Assembly: GCF_050947335.1 (NCBI RefSeq)
Contig: NC_134993.1
Coordinates: 2,108,001 to 2,172,000 of the forward strand
Length of the DNA: 64,000 nucleotides
Reading direction: 5' to 3'
Origin: Megachile rotundata
Lineage: Eukaryota > Arthropoda > Insecta > Hymenoptera > Megachilidae
Both the position numbers and the translations under genes were made by a program. The notes under the pieces were generated by a model. That model did not search any database. It was given only the letters and a program-made list of their open reading frames with translations, and had not been told where the DNA came from. Positions within the stretch are counted from its first letter, which is position 1. Every line of letters begins with the position of its first letter. Shown here piece by piece: positions 1 to 15,453 of this stretch.

Positions 1-684
1 GTCGCGATCACTCGATCACGATCACACAATCAGGATCACACAGTCACTATCACACAATCACAATCACACAATCACAATATCACAATCGCAATCACACAAT
101 CACAATAACACAATCAGACAATCACACAATCACACAATCACACAATCACGATCACACAATCATGATCACACAATCACGATCACACAATCACGTTCACACA
201 ATCACAAACACACAGTCGCGATCACTCGATCACGATCACACAATCAGGATCACACAGTCACTATCACACAATCACAATCACACAATCACAATATCACAAT
301 CGCAATCACACAATCACAATAACACAATCAGACAATCACACAATCACACAATCACACAATCACGATCACACAATCATGATCACACAATCACGATCACACA
401 ATCACGATCACACAATCACGATCACACAATCACGTTCACACAATCACAAACACACAGTCGCGATCACTCGATCACGATAACACAATCACGATCACACAAT
501 CACGATCACACAATCACAATCACACAATCACAATATCACAATCGCAATCACACAATCACAATATCACAATCAGACAATCACACAATCACACAATCACACA
601 ATCACGATCACACAATCATGATCACACAATCACGATCACACAATCACGATCACACAATCACGATCACACAATCACAAACACACA
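1..684 (+). repeat. Short tandem ladder, three copies of 214, 242 and 228 bp
   Basis: The anchor GTCGCGATCACTCGATC starts at 1, 215 and 457, and the next GTCGCGATCAC is at 685. Copies are therefore 214, 242 and 228 bp, that is 214 plus 2 and plus 1 units of 14 bp. Each copy runs from the GTCGCG anchor through an AATATCACAATCGCAATC module, a short run of 8-mers and a CATGATCAC variant, back to the next anchor. Copies 1 and 2 are nearly identical apart from two extra 14-mers before the ACGTTCAC segment. Copy 3 is more diverged: it has AATATC where the others have AATAAC and lacks ACGTTCAC. Confidence 0.85.
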
Positions 685-3489
685 GTCGCGATCACACGAT
701 CGCGATCACACAATCACGATCACACAGTCACGATCACACAATCACAATCACACAATCACGATCACACAATCACAATCACAATCACGATCACACAGTCACC
801 ATCACACCATCACGATCACACGATCACCATCACACAATCACGATCACACAATCACAATCTCACAATGACGATCACACCATCACCATCACGCAATCACGAC
901 CACACAATCACGATCACACAATCACGTTCACACAATCACAAACACACAGTCGCGATCACTCGATCACGATCACACAATCACGATCACACAATCACGATCA
1001 CACAATCACAATCACACAATCAAGGTCACACAATGACGATCACACAATCACCATCACACAATCACGATCACACAATCACGATCACACAATCACAAACACA
1101 CAGTCGCGATCACACGATCACGATCACACAATCACGATCACACAGTCACGATCACACAATCACAATCACACAATCACGATCACACAATCACAATCACAAT
1201 CACGATCACACAGTCACGATCACACCATCACGATCACACGATCACCATCACACAATCACGATCACACAATCACAATCACACAATGACGATCACACCATCA
1301 CCATCACACAATCACGGCCACACAATCACGATCACACAATCACGATCACACAATCACGTTCACACAATCACAAACACACAGTCGCGATCACTCGATCACG
1401 ATCACACAATCACGATCACACAGTCACGATCACACAATCACAATCACACAATCACAATGTCACAATCGCAATCACACAATCACAATAACACCATCAGACA
1501 ATCACACAATCACACAATCACACAATCACGATCACACAATCATGATCACACAATCACGATCACACAATCACGATCACACAATCACGATCACACAATCACG
1601 ATCACACAATCACCATCACACAATCACCATCACACAATAACAATCACACAATCAAGGTCACACAATGACGATCACACAATCACCATCACACAATCACGAT
1701 CACTCAATCACAATCACACAATCACAAACACACAGTCGCGATCACACGATCACGATCACACGATCACGATCACACGATCACGATCACACAATCACAATCA
1801 CACAATCAACGCCACACAATGACGATCACACAATCACCATCACACAATCTCGACCACACAATCACGATCACACAATCACGATCACACAATCACGTTCACA
1901 CAATCACAAACACACAGTCCCGACCACTCGATCACGATCACACAATCACGATCACAGAGTCACGATCACACAATCACAATCACACAATCACAATATCACA
2001 ATCGCAATCGCACAATCACAATAACACAATCAGACAATCACACAGTCACACAATCACACAATCACACAATCACACAATCACACAATCACGATCACACAAT
2101 CATGATCACACAATCACGATCACACAATCACGATCACACAATCACGATCACACAATCACGATCACACAATCACCATCACACAATCACCATCACACATCAC
2201 AATCACACAATCAAGGTCACACAATGACGATCACACAATCACCATCACACAATCACGACCACTCAATCACGATCACACAATCACGTTCACACAATCACAA
2301 ACACAGAGTCGCGATCACACGATCACGATCACACAATCACGATCACACAGTCACGATCACACAATCACGATCACACAGTCACGATCACACAATCAGAGTC
2401 ACACAATCACAATCACACAACCACAATCACACAATCACACAGTCACAATCCCACAATCACGATCACACAATCACGACCACACAGTCACGATCACACAATC
2501 ACAATCATACAATCACAATCACACAATCACATTAACACAATCAGACAATCACACAGTCACACAATCACGATCACACAATCACGATCACACAATCAGGATC
2601 ACACAATCACGATCACACAATCACGATCACACAATCACGATCACACAATCACAATCACACAATCACAATCACACAATCAAAATCACACAATCACGATCAC
2701 ACAATCACGATCACTCAATCACAATCACACAATCACAAACACACAGTCGCGATCACACGATCACGATCACACGACCACAATCACACGATCACGATCACAC
2801 AATCACAATCACACAATCAAGGCCACACAATGACGATCACACAATCACCATCACACAATCTCGACCACACAATCACGATCACACCATCACGATCACACTA
2901 TCACGTTCACACAATCACAAACACACAGTCGCGATCACTCGATCACGATCACACAATCACGATCACACAGTCACGATCACACAATCACAATCGCACAATC
3001 ACGATCACACAATCACGATCACACAATCACGATCACACAATCACCATCACACAATCACGATCACACAATCACGATCACACAATCACGATCACACAATCAC
3101 CATCACACAATCACAATCACACAATCAAGGTCACACAATGACGATCACACAATCACCATCACACAACCACGACCACACAATCACGATCACACAATCACAA
3201 TCACACAATCACAATATCACAATCGCAATCACACAATCACAATATCACAATCAGACAATCACACAATCACACAATCACACAATCACGATCACACTATCAC
3301 GATCACACAATCACGATCACACAATCACGATCACACAATCACGATCACACTATCACGATCACACTATCACGATCACACTATCACGATCACACAATCACAG
3401 TCACACAATCACAATCACACAATCACAATCACAATCACGATCACACAGTCACGAACACACCATCACGATCACACAATCAAGGTCACACA
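685..3489 (+). repeat. Mixed satellite modules, left flank of the 3-kb units
   Basis: This stretch is an irregular series of composite modules. Boundary-type ATG markers occur near 865, 1032, 1283, 1665, 1819, 2224, 2830 and 3138. GTCGCG modules lie between them, with 8-mer runs near 2040-2090. Marker AATCAAGGTCACACAATG (ATG at 1665) is followed 154 bp later by AATCAACGCCACACAATG (ATG at 1819), a pairing that recurs at 3490/3644, 6696/6850 and 9614/9768. The part from about 2.7 to 3.4 kb resembles 28.2-28.9 kb at an offset of 25524 bp. No single dominant period is obvious. Confidence 0.75.
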
Positions 3490-6400
3490 ATGACGATCAC
3501 ACAATCACCATCACACAATCACGATCACTCAATCACAATCACACAATCACAAACACACAGTCGCGATCACACGATCACGATCACACGATCACGATCACAC
3601 GATCACGATCACACAATCACAATCACACAATCAACGCCACACAATGACGATCACACAACCACCATCACACAATCTCGACCACACAATCACGATCACACAA
3701 TCACGATCACACAATCACGTTCACACAATCACAAACACACAGTCCCGACCACTCGATCACGATCACACAATCACGATCACACAGTCACGATCACACAATC
3801 ACAATCACACAATCACAATATCACAATCGCAATCACACAATCACAATGACACAATCAGACAATCACACAATCACACAATCACACAATCACGATCACACAA
3901 TCATGATCACACAATCACGATCACACAATCACGATCACACAATCACGATCACACAATCACGATCACACAATCACCATCACACAATCACCATCACACAATC
4001 ACAATCACACAATCAAGGCCACACAATGACGATCACACAATCACCATCACACAATCACGACCACACAATCACGATCACACAATCACGATCACACAATCAC
4101 GTTCACACAATCACAAACACACAGTCGCGATCACTCGATCACGATCACACGATCACGATCACACAATCACAATCACACAATCAAGGTCACACAATGACGA
4201 TCACACCATCACCATCACACAATCACGACCACACAATCACGATCACACAATCACAATCACACAATCACAATCACACAATCACAATCACAATCACGATCAC
4301 ACAGTCATGATCACACCATCACGATCACACGATCACGATCACACAATCACAATCACACAATCGTTATCACACAATCACGATCAGACAATCACCATCCCAC
4401 AATCACCATCACACAATCACCATCACACAATCACGATCACACAATCACGATCACACAATCACGATCACACAATCACAATCACGCAATCACAATCGCACAA
4501 TCGCAATCACACAATCACAATCATACAATCACAATCACACAATCACAATCTCACAATCACAATCACACAATCACAATCACACAATCACAATCACACAATC
4601 ACAATCACACAATCACAATTACACAATCACAATCACACAATCACAATCCCACAATCACAATCCCACAATCACAATCCCACAATCACAATCCCACAATCAC
4701 ACAGTCACAATCCCACAATCCCACAATCACGATCACACAATCACGATCACACAATCACAATCACACAATCACAATCACACAATCACAATCACACAATCAC
4801 AATCACACAATCACAATCACACAATCACACTGTCACAATCCCACAATCACGATCACATAATCACGATCACACATTCACGATCACACGATCACGATCACAC
4901 AATAACAATCACACAATCACAATCACACAATCACGAGCACACAATCACGATCACACAATCACCATCACACAATCACGATCACACAATCACGATCACACAA
5001 TCACAATCACACAATCACGATCACACAATCACGATCACACAACCACGACCACACAATCACGATCACACAATCACGATCATACAATCACGTTCACACAATC
5101 GCAAACACACAGTCGCGATCACACTATCACGATCACACAATCACAGTCACACAATCACAATCACACAATCACAATCACAATCACGATCACACAGTCACGA
5201 ACACACCATCACGATCACACAATCAAGGTCACACAATGACGATCACACAATCACCATCACACAATCACGATCAGACAATCACAATCACACAATCACGATC
5301 ACACAATCACGATCACACAATCACAATCACACAATCACAAACACACAGTCGCGATCACACGATCACGATCACACGATCACGATCACACAATCACAATCAC
5401 ACAATCAAGGTCACACAATGACGATCACACCATCACCATCACACAATCACGACCACACAATCACGATCACACAATCACGATCACACAATCACGTTCACAC
5501 AATCACAAACACACAGTCGCGATCACTCGATCACGATCACACGATCACGATCACACAATCACAATCACACAATCAAGGTCACACAATGACGATCACACCA
5601 TCACCATCACACAATCACGACCACACAATCACGATCACACAATCATAATCACACAATCACAATATCACAATCGCAATCACACAATCACAATATCACAATC
5701 AGACAATCACACAATCACACAATCACACAATCACGATCACACTATCACGATCACACAATCACGATCACACAATCACGATCACACAATCGCGATCACACAA
5801 TCACGATCACACAATCACGATCACACAATCACGATCACACAATCACCATCACACAATCACCATCACACAATCACAATCACACAATCAAGGTCACACAATG
5901 ACGATCACACAATCACCATCACACAATCACGACCACTCAATCACGATCACACAGTCACGATCACACAATCACGTTCACACAATCACAAACACAGAGTCGC
6001 GATCACACGATCACGATCACACAACCACGATCACACAGTCACGATCACACAATCACGATCACACAGTCACGATCACACAATCAGAGTCACACAATCACAA
6101 TCACACAACCACAATCACACAATCACATTAACACAATCAGACAATCGCACAGTCACACAATCACGATCACACAATCACGATCACACAATCACGATCACAC
6201 AATCACGATCACACAATCACGATCACACAATCACGATTACACAATCACAATCACACAATCACAATCACACAATCACAATCACACAATCAAAATCACGCAA
6301 TCACAATCACACAATCAAGGTCACACAATGACGATCACACAATCACCATCACACAATCTCGACCACACAATCACGATCACACAATCACGATCACACAATC

Positions 6401-6695
6401 ACGATCACACAATCACGTTCACACAATCACAAACACACAGTCGCGATCACTCGATCACGATCACACAATCACGATCACACAGTCACGATCACACAATCAC
6501 AATCACACAATCACAATGTCACAATCGCAATCACACAATCACAATAACACAATCAGACAATCACACAATCACACAATCACACAATCACGATCACACAATC
6601 ATGATCACACAATCACGATCACACAATCACGATCACACAATCACGATCACACAATCACGATCACACAATAACAATCACACAATCAAGGTCACACA
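3490..6695 (+). repeat. Higher-order unit L1 (about 3.2 kb)
   Basis: The unit opens with the AATCAAGGTCACACAATG / AATCAACGCCACACAATG pair (ATGs at 3490 and 3644). Next come AATATC and 8-mer modules, a CAGTCATGATCACACCATC marker near 4304 and GTTATCACAC near 4363. A homogeneous AATCACACAATCAC run (about 4530-4640) and four AATCCCACAATCAC units follow. It closes with a chain of boundary markers at 5236, 5418, 5586, 5898 and 6328. Spacings 5236-5418 and 5418-5586 are 182 and 168 bp, that is 13 and 12 units of 14. L2 and L3 share this order with internal differences. Unit ends are set by the marker pair and are a convention. Confidence 0.7.
4641..4700 (+). repeat. AATCCCACAATCAC sub-array, 4 units
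   Basis: Four consecutive 14-mers carry CCC in place of CAC. They follow directly on an AATCACACAATCAC run. The same junction recurs in most higher-order units with different copy numbers (3 to 9). Confidence 0.9.
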
Positions 6696-9613
6696 ATGAC
6701 GATCACACAATCACCATCACACAATCACGATCACTCATTCACAATCACACAATCACAAACACACAGTCGCGATCACACGATCACGATCACACGATCACGA
6801 TCACACGATCACGATCACACAATCACAATCACACAATCAACGCCACACAATGACGATCACACAATCACCATCACACAATCTCGACCACACAATCACGATC
6901 ACACAATCACGATCACACAATCACGTTCACACAATCACAAACACACAGCCCCGACCACTCTATCACGATCACACAATCACGATCACACAGTCACGATCAC
7001 ACAATCACAATCACACAATCACAATAACACAATCGCAATCGCACAATCACAATAACACAATCAGACAATCACACAGTCACACAATCACACAATCACACAA
7101 TCACACAATCACACAATCACGATCACACAATCATGATCACACAATCACGATCACACAATCACGATCAGACAATCACGATCACACAATCACGATCACACAA
7201 TCACGATCATACAATCACGTTCACACAATCGCAAACACACAGTCGCGATCACACTATCACGATCACACAATCACAGTCACACAATCAGAATCACACAATC
7301 ACAATCACAATCACGATCACACAGTCACGAACACACCATCACGATCACACAATCAAGGTCACACAATGACGATCACACAATCACCATCACACAATCACGA
7401 TCACACAATCACGATCACACAATCACGTTCACACAATCACAAACACACAGTCGCGATCACTCGATCACGATCACACGATCACGATCACACGATCACGATC
7501 ACACAATCACAATCACACAATCAAGGTCACACAATGACGATCACACCATCACCATCACACAATCACGACCACACAATCACGATCACACAATCACAATCAC
7601 ACAACCACAATCACACAATCACAATCACAATCACGATCACACAGTCATGATCACACCATCACGATCACACGATCACGATCACACAATCACAATCACACAA
7701 TCGTTATCACACAATCACGATCAGACAATCACCATCCCACAATCACCATCACACAATCACCATCACACAATCACGATCACACAATCACGATCACACAATC
7801 ACAATCACGCAATCACAATCGCACAATCGCAATCACACAATCACAATCATACAATCACAATCACACAATCACAATCTCACAATCACAATCACACAATCAC
7901 AATCACACAATCACAATCACACAATCACAATCACACAATCACAATTACACAATCACAATCACACAATCACAATCCCACAATCACAATCCCACAATCACAA
8001 TCCCACAATCACAATCCCACAATCACAATCCCACAATCACAATCCCACAATCACAATCCCACAATCACACAATCACACAGTCACAATCCCACAATCACGA
8101 TCACACAATCACGATCACACAATCACAATCACACAATCACAATCACACAATCACAATCACACAATCACAATCACACAATCACACTGTCACAATCCCACAA
8201 TCACGATCACATAATCACGATCACACAGTCACGATCACACGATCACGATCACACAATCACCATCACACAATCACAATCACACAATCAAGTTCACACAATG
8301 ACGATCACACAATCACCATCACACAATCACGACCACTCAATCACGATCACACAATCACGATCACACAATCACGATCACACAATCACGTTCACACAATCAC
8401 AAACACAGAGTCGCGATCACACAATCACGATCACACAACCACGATCACACAGTCACGATCACACAATCACGATCACACAGTCACGATCACACAATCAGAG
8501 TCACACAATCACAATCACACAACCACAATCACACAATCACACAGTCACAATCCCACAATCACGACCACACAGTCACGATCACAAAATCACAATCATACAA
8601 TCGCAATCACACAATCACATGAACACAATCAGACAATCACACAATCACGATCACACAATCACGATCACACAATCACGATCACACAATCACGATTACACAA
8701 TCACAATCACACAATCACAATCACACAATCACAATCACACAATCAAAATCACGCAATCACAATCACACAATCAAGGTCACACAATGACGATCACACAATC
8801 ACCATCACACAATCTCGACCACACAATCACGATCACACAATCACGATCACACAATCACGTTCACACAATCACAAACACACAGTCGCGATCACTCGATCAC
8901 GATCACACAATCACGATCACACAATGACGATCACTCAATCACAATCACACAATCACAAACACACAGTCGCGATCACACGATCACGATCACACGATCACGA
9001 TCACACAATCACAATCACACAATCACGATCACACAATCACGATCACACAATCACGATCACACAATCACGATCACACAAACACGATCACACGATCACAATC
9101 ACACAATCACAAACACACAGTCGCGATCACACGATCACGATCACACGATCACGATCACACGATCACGATCACACGATCGCGATCACACGATCACGATCAC
9201 ACGATCACGATCACACAATCACAATCACACAATCAAGGTCACACAATGACGATCACACCATCACCATCACACAATCACGACCACACAATCACGATCACAC
9301 AATCACGATCACACAATCACGTTCACACAATCACAAACACACAGTCGCGATCACTCGATCACGATCACACAATCACGATCACACAGTCACGATCACACAA
9401 TCACAATCACACAATAACAATGTCACAATCGCAATCACACAATCACAATAACACAATCAGACAATCACACAATCACACAATCACACAATCACGATCACAC
9501 AATCATGATCACACAATCACGATCACACAATCACGATCACACAATCACGATCACACAATCACGATCACGCAATCACCATCACACAATAACAATCACGCAA
9601 TCAAGGTCACACA
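6696..9613 (+). repeat. Higher-order unit L2 (about 2.9 kb)
   Basis: It starts with the same 154-bp marker pair as L1 (ATGs at 6696 and 6850). The CAGTCATGATCACACCATC marker is near 7645, GTTATCACAC near 7702, and the homogeneous AATCACACAATCAC run at about 7850-7970. Seven AATCCCACAATCAC units follow. Boundary markers appear at 8299, 8785, 8924 and 9246. Compared with L1 it lacks part of the 3846-4195 marker chain and of the later 5236-5898 chain, and has three more CCC units. This fits loss and gain of whole modules. Confidence 0.7.
7971..8070 (+). repeat. AATCCCACAATCAC sub-array, 7 units
   Basis: Seven consecutive CCC-variant 14-mers follow an AATCACACAATCAC run and precede two 8-mers and CAGTCACAATCCC. 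This is the same context as the sub-arrays at 4.64, 10.70 and 13.59 kb, with a different count. Confidence 0.9.
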
Positions 9614-12600
9614 ATGACGATCACACAATCACCATCACACAATCACGATCACTCAATCACAATCACACAATCACAAACACACAGTCGCGATCACACGATC
9701 ACGATCACACGATCACGATCACACGATCACGATCACACAATCACAATCACACAATCAACGCCACACAATGACGATCACACAATCACCATCACACAATCTC
9801 GACCACACAATCACGATCACACAATCACGATCACACAATCACGTTCACACAATCACAAACACACAGTCCCGACCACTCGATCACGATCACACAATCACGG
9901 TCACACAATCACGTTCACACAATCACAAACACAGAGTCGCGATCACACGATCACGATCACACAATCACGATCCCACAGTCACGATCACACAATCACGATC
10001 ACACAGTCACGATCACACAATCACAATCACACAATCAACGCCACACAATGACGATCACACCATCACCATCACACAATCACGACCACACAATCACGATCAC
10101 ACAATCACAATCACACAATCACAATATCACAATCGCAATCACACAATCACAATATCACAATCAGACAATCACACAATCACACAATCACACAATCACGATC
10201 ACACTATCACGATCACACAATCACGATCACACAATCACGATCACACAATCACGATCACACAATCACGATCACACTATCACGATCACACTATCACGATCAC
10301 ACAATCACAGTCACACAATCACAATCACACAATCACAATCACACAATCACAATCACAATCACGATCACACAGTCATGATCACACCATCACGATCACACGA
10401 TCACGATCACACAATCACAATCACACAATCGTTATCACACAATCACGATCAGACAATCACCATCCCACAATCACCATCACACAATCACCATCACACAATC
10501 ACGATCACATAATCACGATCACACAATCACAATCACGCAATCACAATCGCACAATCGCAATCACACAATCACAATCATACAATCACAATCACACAATCAC
10601 AATCTCACAATCACAATCACACAATCACAATCACACAATCACAATCACACAATCACAATCACACAATCACAATTACACAATCACAATCACACAATCACAA
10701 TCCCACAATCACAATCCCACAATCACAATCCCACAATCACAATCCCACAATCACAATCCCACAATCACAATCCCACAATCACAATCCCACAATCACAATC
10801 CCACAATCACAATCCCACAATCACACAATCACACAGTCACAATCCCACAATCACGATCACACAATCACGATCACACAATCACAATCACACAATCACAATC
10901 ACACAATCACAATCACACAATCACAATCACACAATCACAATCACACAATCACAATCACACATTCCCACAATCACGATCACATAATCACGATCACACAGTC
11001 ACGATCACACGAACACGATCACACAATAACAATCACACAATCACAATCACACAATCACGAGCACACAATCACGATCACACAATCACCATCGCACAATCAC
11101 TATCACACAATCACGATCACACAATCACAATCACACAATCACGATCACACAACCACGACCACACAATCACGATCACACAATCACGATCATACAATCACGT
11201 TCACACAATCGCAAACACACAGTCGCGATCACACTATCACGATCACACAATCACAGTCACACAATCACAATCACACAATCACAATCACAATCACGATCAC
11301 ACAGTCACGAACACACCATCACGATCACACAATCAAGGTCACACAATGACGATCACACAATCACCATCACACAATCACGATCAGACAATCACAATCACAC
11401 AATCACGATCACACAATCACGATCACACAATCACAATCACACAATCACAAACAGACAGTCGCGATCACTCGATCACGATCACACGATCACGATCACACAA
11501 TCACAATCACACAATCAAGGTCACACAATGACGATCACACCATCACCATCACACAATCACGACCACACAATCACGATCACACAATCATAATCACACAATC
11601 ACAATATCACAATCGCAATCACACAATCACAATATCACAATCAGACAATCACACAATCACACAATCACACAATCACGATCACACTATCACGATCACACAA
11701 TCACGATCACACAATCACGATCACACAATCGCGATCACACAATCACGATCACACAATCACGATCACACAATCACGATCACACAATCACCATCACACAATC
11801 ACCATCACACAATCACAATCACACAATCAAGGTCACACAATGACGATCACACAATCACCATCACACAATCACGACCACTCAATCACGATCACACAATCAC
11901 GATCACACAATCACGATCACACAATCACGTTCACACAATCACAAACACAGAGTCGCGATCACACGATCGCGATCACACAACCACGATCACACAGTCACGA
12001 TCACACAATCACGATCACACAGTCACGATCACACAATCAGAGTCACACAATCACAATCACACAACCACAATCACACAATCACACAGTCACAATCCCACAA
12101 TCACGACCACACAGTCACGATCACAAAATCACAATCATACAATCACAATCACACAATCACATTAACACAATCAGACAATCACACAGTCACACAATCACGA
12201 TCACACAATCACGATCACACAATCACGATCACACAATCACGATCACACAATCACGATCACACAATCACGATTACACAATCACAATCACACAATCACAATC
12301 ACACAATCACAATCACACAATCAAAATCACGCAATCACAATCACACAATCAAGGTCACACAATGACGATCACACAATCACCATCACACAATCTCGACCAC
12401 ACAATCACGATCACACAATCACGATCACACAATCACGTTCACACAATCACAAACACACAGTCGCGATCACTCGATCACGATCACACAATCACGATCACAC
12501 AATCACGATCACTCAATCACAATCACACAATCACAAACACACAGTCGCGATCACACGATCACGATCACGCGATCACGATCACACGATCACGATCACACAA

Positions 12601-12825
12601 TCACGATCACACAATCACGATCACACAATCACGATCACACAATCACGATCACACAAACACGATCACACGATCACAATCACACAATCACAAACACACAGTC
12701 GCGATCACACGATCACGATCACACGATCACGATCACACGATCACGATCACACGATCGCGATCACACGATCACGATCACACGATCACGATCACACAATCAC
12801 AATCACACAATCAAGGTCACACAAT
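9614..12825 (+). repeat. Higher-order unit L3 (about 3.2 kb)
   Basis: It opens with the marker pair at 9614/9768 (154 bp), then another AATCAACGCCACACAATG marker at 10048, 280 bp later. The CAGTCATGATCAC marker is near 10371 and GTTATCACAC near 10430. The AATCACACAATCAC run is followed by nine CCC units, the largest such sub-array in the window. Boundary markers follow at 11347, 11529, 11840 and 12362. The part before about 10.37 kb is copied at 22.45-23.80 kb. Confidence 0.7.
10696..10821 (+). repeat. AATCCCACAATCAC sub-array, 9 units
   Basis: Nine consecutive CCC-variant 14-mers, the longest run of this variant in the window. Flanks match the shorter versions at 4.64, 7.97 and 13.59 kb, so copy number alone has changed. 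Confidence 0.88.
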
Positions 12826-15453
12826 GACGATCACACCATCACCATCACACAATCACGACCACACAATCACGATCACACAATCACGATCACACAATCACGT
12901 TCACACAATCACAAACACACAGTCGCGATCACTCGATCACGATCACACAATCACGATCACACAGTCACGATCACACAATCACAATCACACAATCACAATG
13001 TCACAATCGCAATCACACAATCACAATAACACAATCAGACAATCACACAATCACACAATCACACAATCACGATCACACAATCATGATCACACAATCACGA
13101 CCACACAATCACGATCACACAATCACAATCACACAATCACAATATCACAATCGCAATCACACAATCACAATATCACAATCAGACAATCACACAATCACAC
13201 AATCACACAATCACGATCACACTATCACGATCACACAATCACGATCACACAATCACGATCACACAATCACGATCACACTATCACGATCACACTATCACGA
13301 TCACACAATCACAGTCACACAATCACAATCACACAATCACAATCACACAATCACAATCACAATCACGATCACACAGTCATGATCACACCATCACGATCAC
13401 ACGATCACGATCACACAATCACAATCGCACAATCGCAATCACACAATCACAATCATACAATCACAATCACACAATCACAATCTCACAATCACAATCACAC
13501 AATCACAATCACACAATCACAATCACACAATCACAATCACACAATCACAATCACACAATCACAACTACACAATCACAATCACACAATCACAATCCCACAA
13601 TCACAATCCCACAATCACAATCCCACAATCACAATCCCACAATCACAATCCCACAATCACACAATCACACAGTCACAATCCCACAATCACGATCACACAA
13701 TCACGATCACACAATCACAATCACACAATCACAATCACACAATCACAATCACACAATCACAATCACACAATCACACTGTCACAATCCCACAATCACGATC
13801 ACATAATCACGATCACACAGTCACGATCACACGAACACGATCACACAATAACAATCACACAATCACAATCACACAATCACGAGCACACAATCACGATCAC
13901 ACAATCACCATCACACAATCACGATCACACAATCACGATCACACAATCACAATCACACAATCACGATCACACAATCACGATCACACAACCACGACCACAC
14001 AATCACGATCACACAATCACGATCATACAATCACGTTCACACAATCGCAAACACACAGTCGCGATCACACTATCACGATCACACAATCACAGTCACACAA
14101 TCACAATCACACAATCACAATCACAATCACGATCACACAGTCACGAACACACGATCACGATCACACAATCAAGGTCACACAATGACGATCACACAATCAC
14201 CATCACACAATCACGATCAGACAATCACAATCACACAATCACGATCACACAATCACGATCACACAATCACAATCACACAATCACAAACACACAGTCGCGA
14301 TCACACGATCACGATCACACGATCACGATCACACAATCACAATCACACAATCAAGGTCACACAATGACGATCACACCATCACCATCACACAATCACGACC
14401 ACACAATCACGATCACACAATCACGATCACACAATCACGATCACACAAACACGATCACACGATCACAATCACACAATCACAAACACACAGTCGCGAGCAC
14501 ACGATCACGATCACACGATCACGATCACACGATCACGATCACACGATCACGATCACACGATCACGATCACACGATCGCGATCACACGATCACGATCACAC
14601 GATCACGATCACACAATCACAATCACGCAATCAAGGTCACACAATGACGATCACACCATCACCATCACACAATCACGACCACACAATCACGATCACACAA
14701 TCACGATCACACAATCACGTTCACACAATCACAAACACACAGTCGCGATCACTCGATCACGATCACACAATCACGATCACACAATCACAAACACACAGTC
14801 GCGATCACACGATCACGATCACACGATCACGATCACACAATCACAATCACACAATCACGATCACACAATCACGATCACACAATCACGATCACACAAACAC
14901 GATCACACGATCACAATCACACAATCACAAACACACAGTCGCGAGCACACGATCACGATCACACGATCACGATCACACGATCACGATCACACGATCACGA
15001 TCACACGATCACGATCACACGATCGCGATCACACGATCACGATCACACGATCACGATCACACAATCACAATCACGCAATCAAGGTCACACAATGACGATC
15101 ACACCATCACCATCACACAATCACGACCACACAATCACGATCACACAATCACGATCACACAATCACGTTCACACAATCACAAACACACAGTCGCGATCAC
15201 TCGATCACGATCACACAATCACGATCACACAGTCACTATCACACAATCACAATCACACAATCACAATATCACAATCGCAATCACACAATCACAATAACAC
15301 AATCAGCCAATCACACAATCACACAATCACACAATCACACAATCACGATCACGCAATCATGATCACACAATCACGATCACACAATCACGATCACACAATC
15401 ACGATCACACAATCACCATCACACAATCACAATCACACAATCAAGGTCACACA
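12826..15453 (+). repeat. Higher-order unit L4, partial and internally duplicated
   Basis: A boundary marker at about 12826 starts a unit that lacks the CGCCACACAATG marker. It retains the CAGTCATGATCAC marker near 13377, the AATCACACAATCAC run and five CCC units (about 13592-13661). Boundary markers at 14182, 14364, 14644 and 15092 follow; the last three are 280 and 448 bp apart, both multiples of 14. The segment of about 13.38-14.36 kb reappears at about 23.80-24.91 kb. Confidence 0.65.
14400..15229 (+). repeat. Direct duplication, 448-bp offset (14400-14781 and 14849-15229)
   Basis: The two segments, about 381 bp each, appear identical by eye. Both include the rare TCGCGAGCAC variant (14491 and 14939), eight or more CGATCACACGATCAC-type units, a CGATCGCGATC motif, an AATCACGCAATCAAGG boundary and an ACGTTCAC module. 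They diverge at 14782/15230, where ACACAATC faces ACACAGTC. The offset is 32 x 14 bp. Identity over this length suggests a recent event. Confidence 0.88.

Noticed and set aside
162..1286. Histidine-rich metal-binding protein
   Set aside because: The histidines come from CAC in every third-unit phase. The composition follows from the repeat, with no signal peptide or folded domain.
4361..4372. DnaA-box-like TTATCACAC and repeats as origin iterons
   Set aside because: The word differs from TTATCCACA and is one unit variant (CGTTATCAC) recurring about once per block. No initiator gene or AT-rich unwinding region is present.
5236..5421. Chains of frames overlapping by ATGA, suggesting translational coupling in an operon
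   Set aside because: The boundary marker ACACAATGACG contains ATG in one frame and CAA TGA in another, so each marker ends one open frame and begins the next. The pattern belongs to the repeat word, not to an operon.
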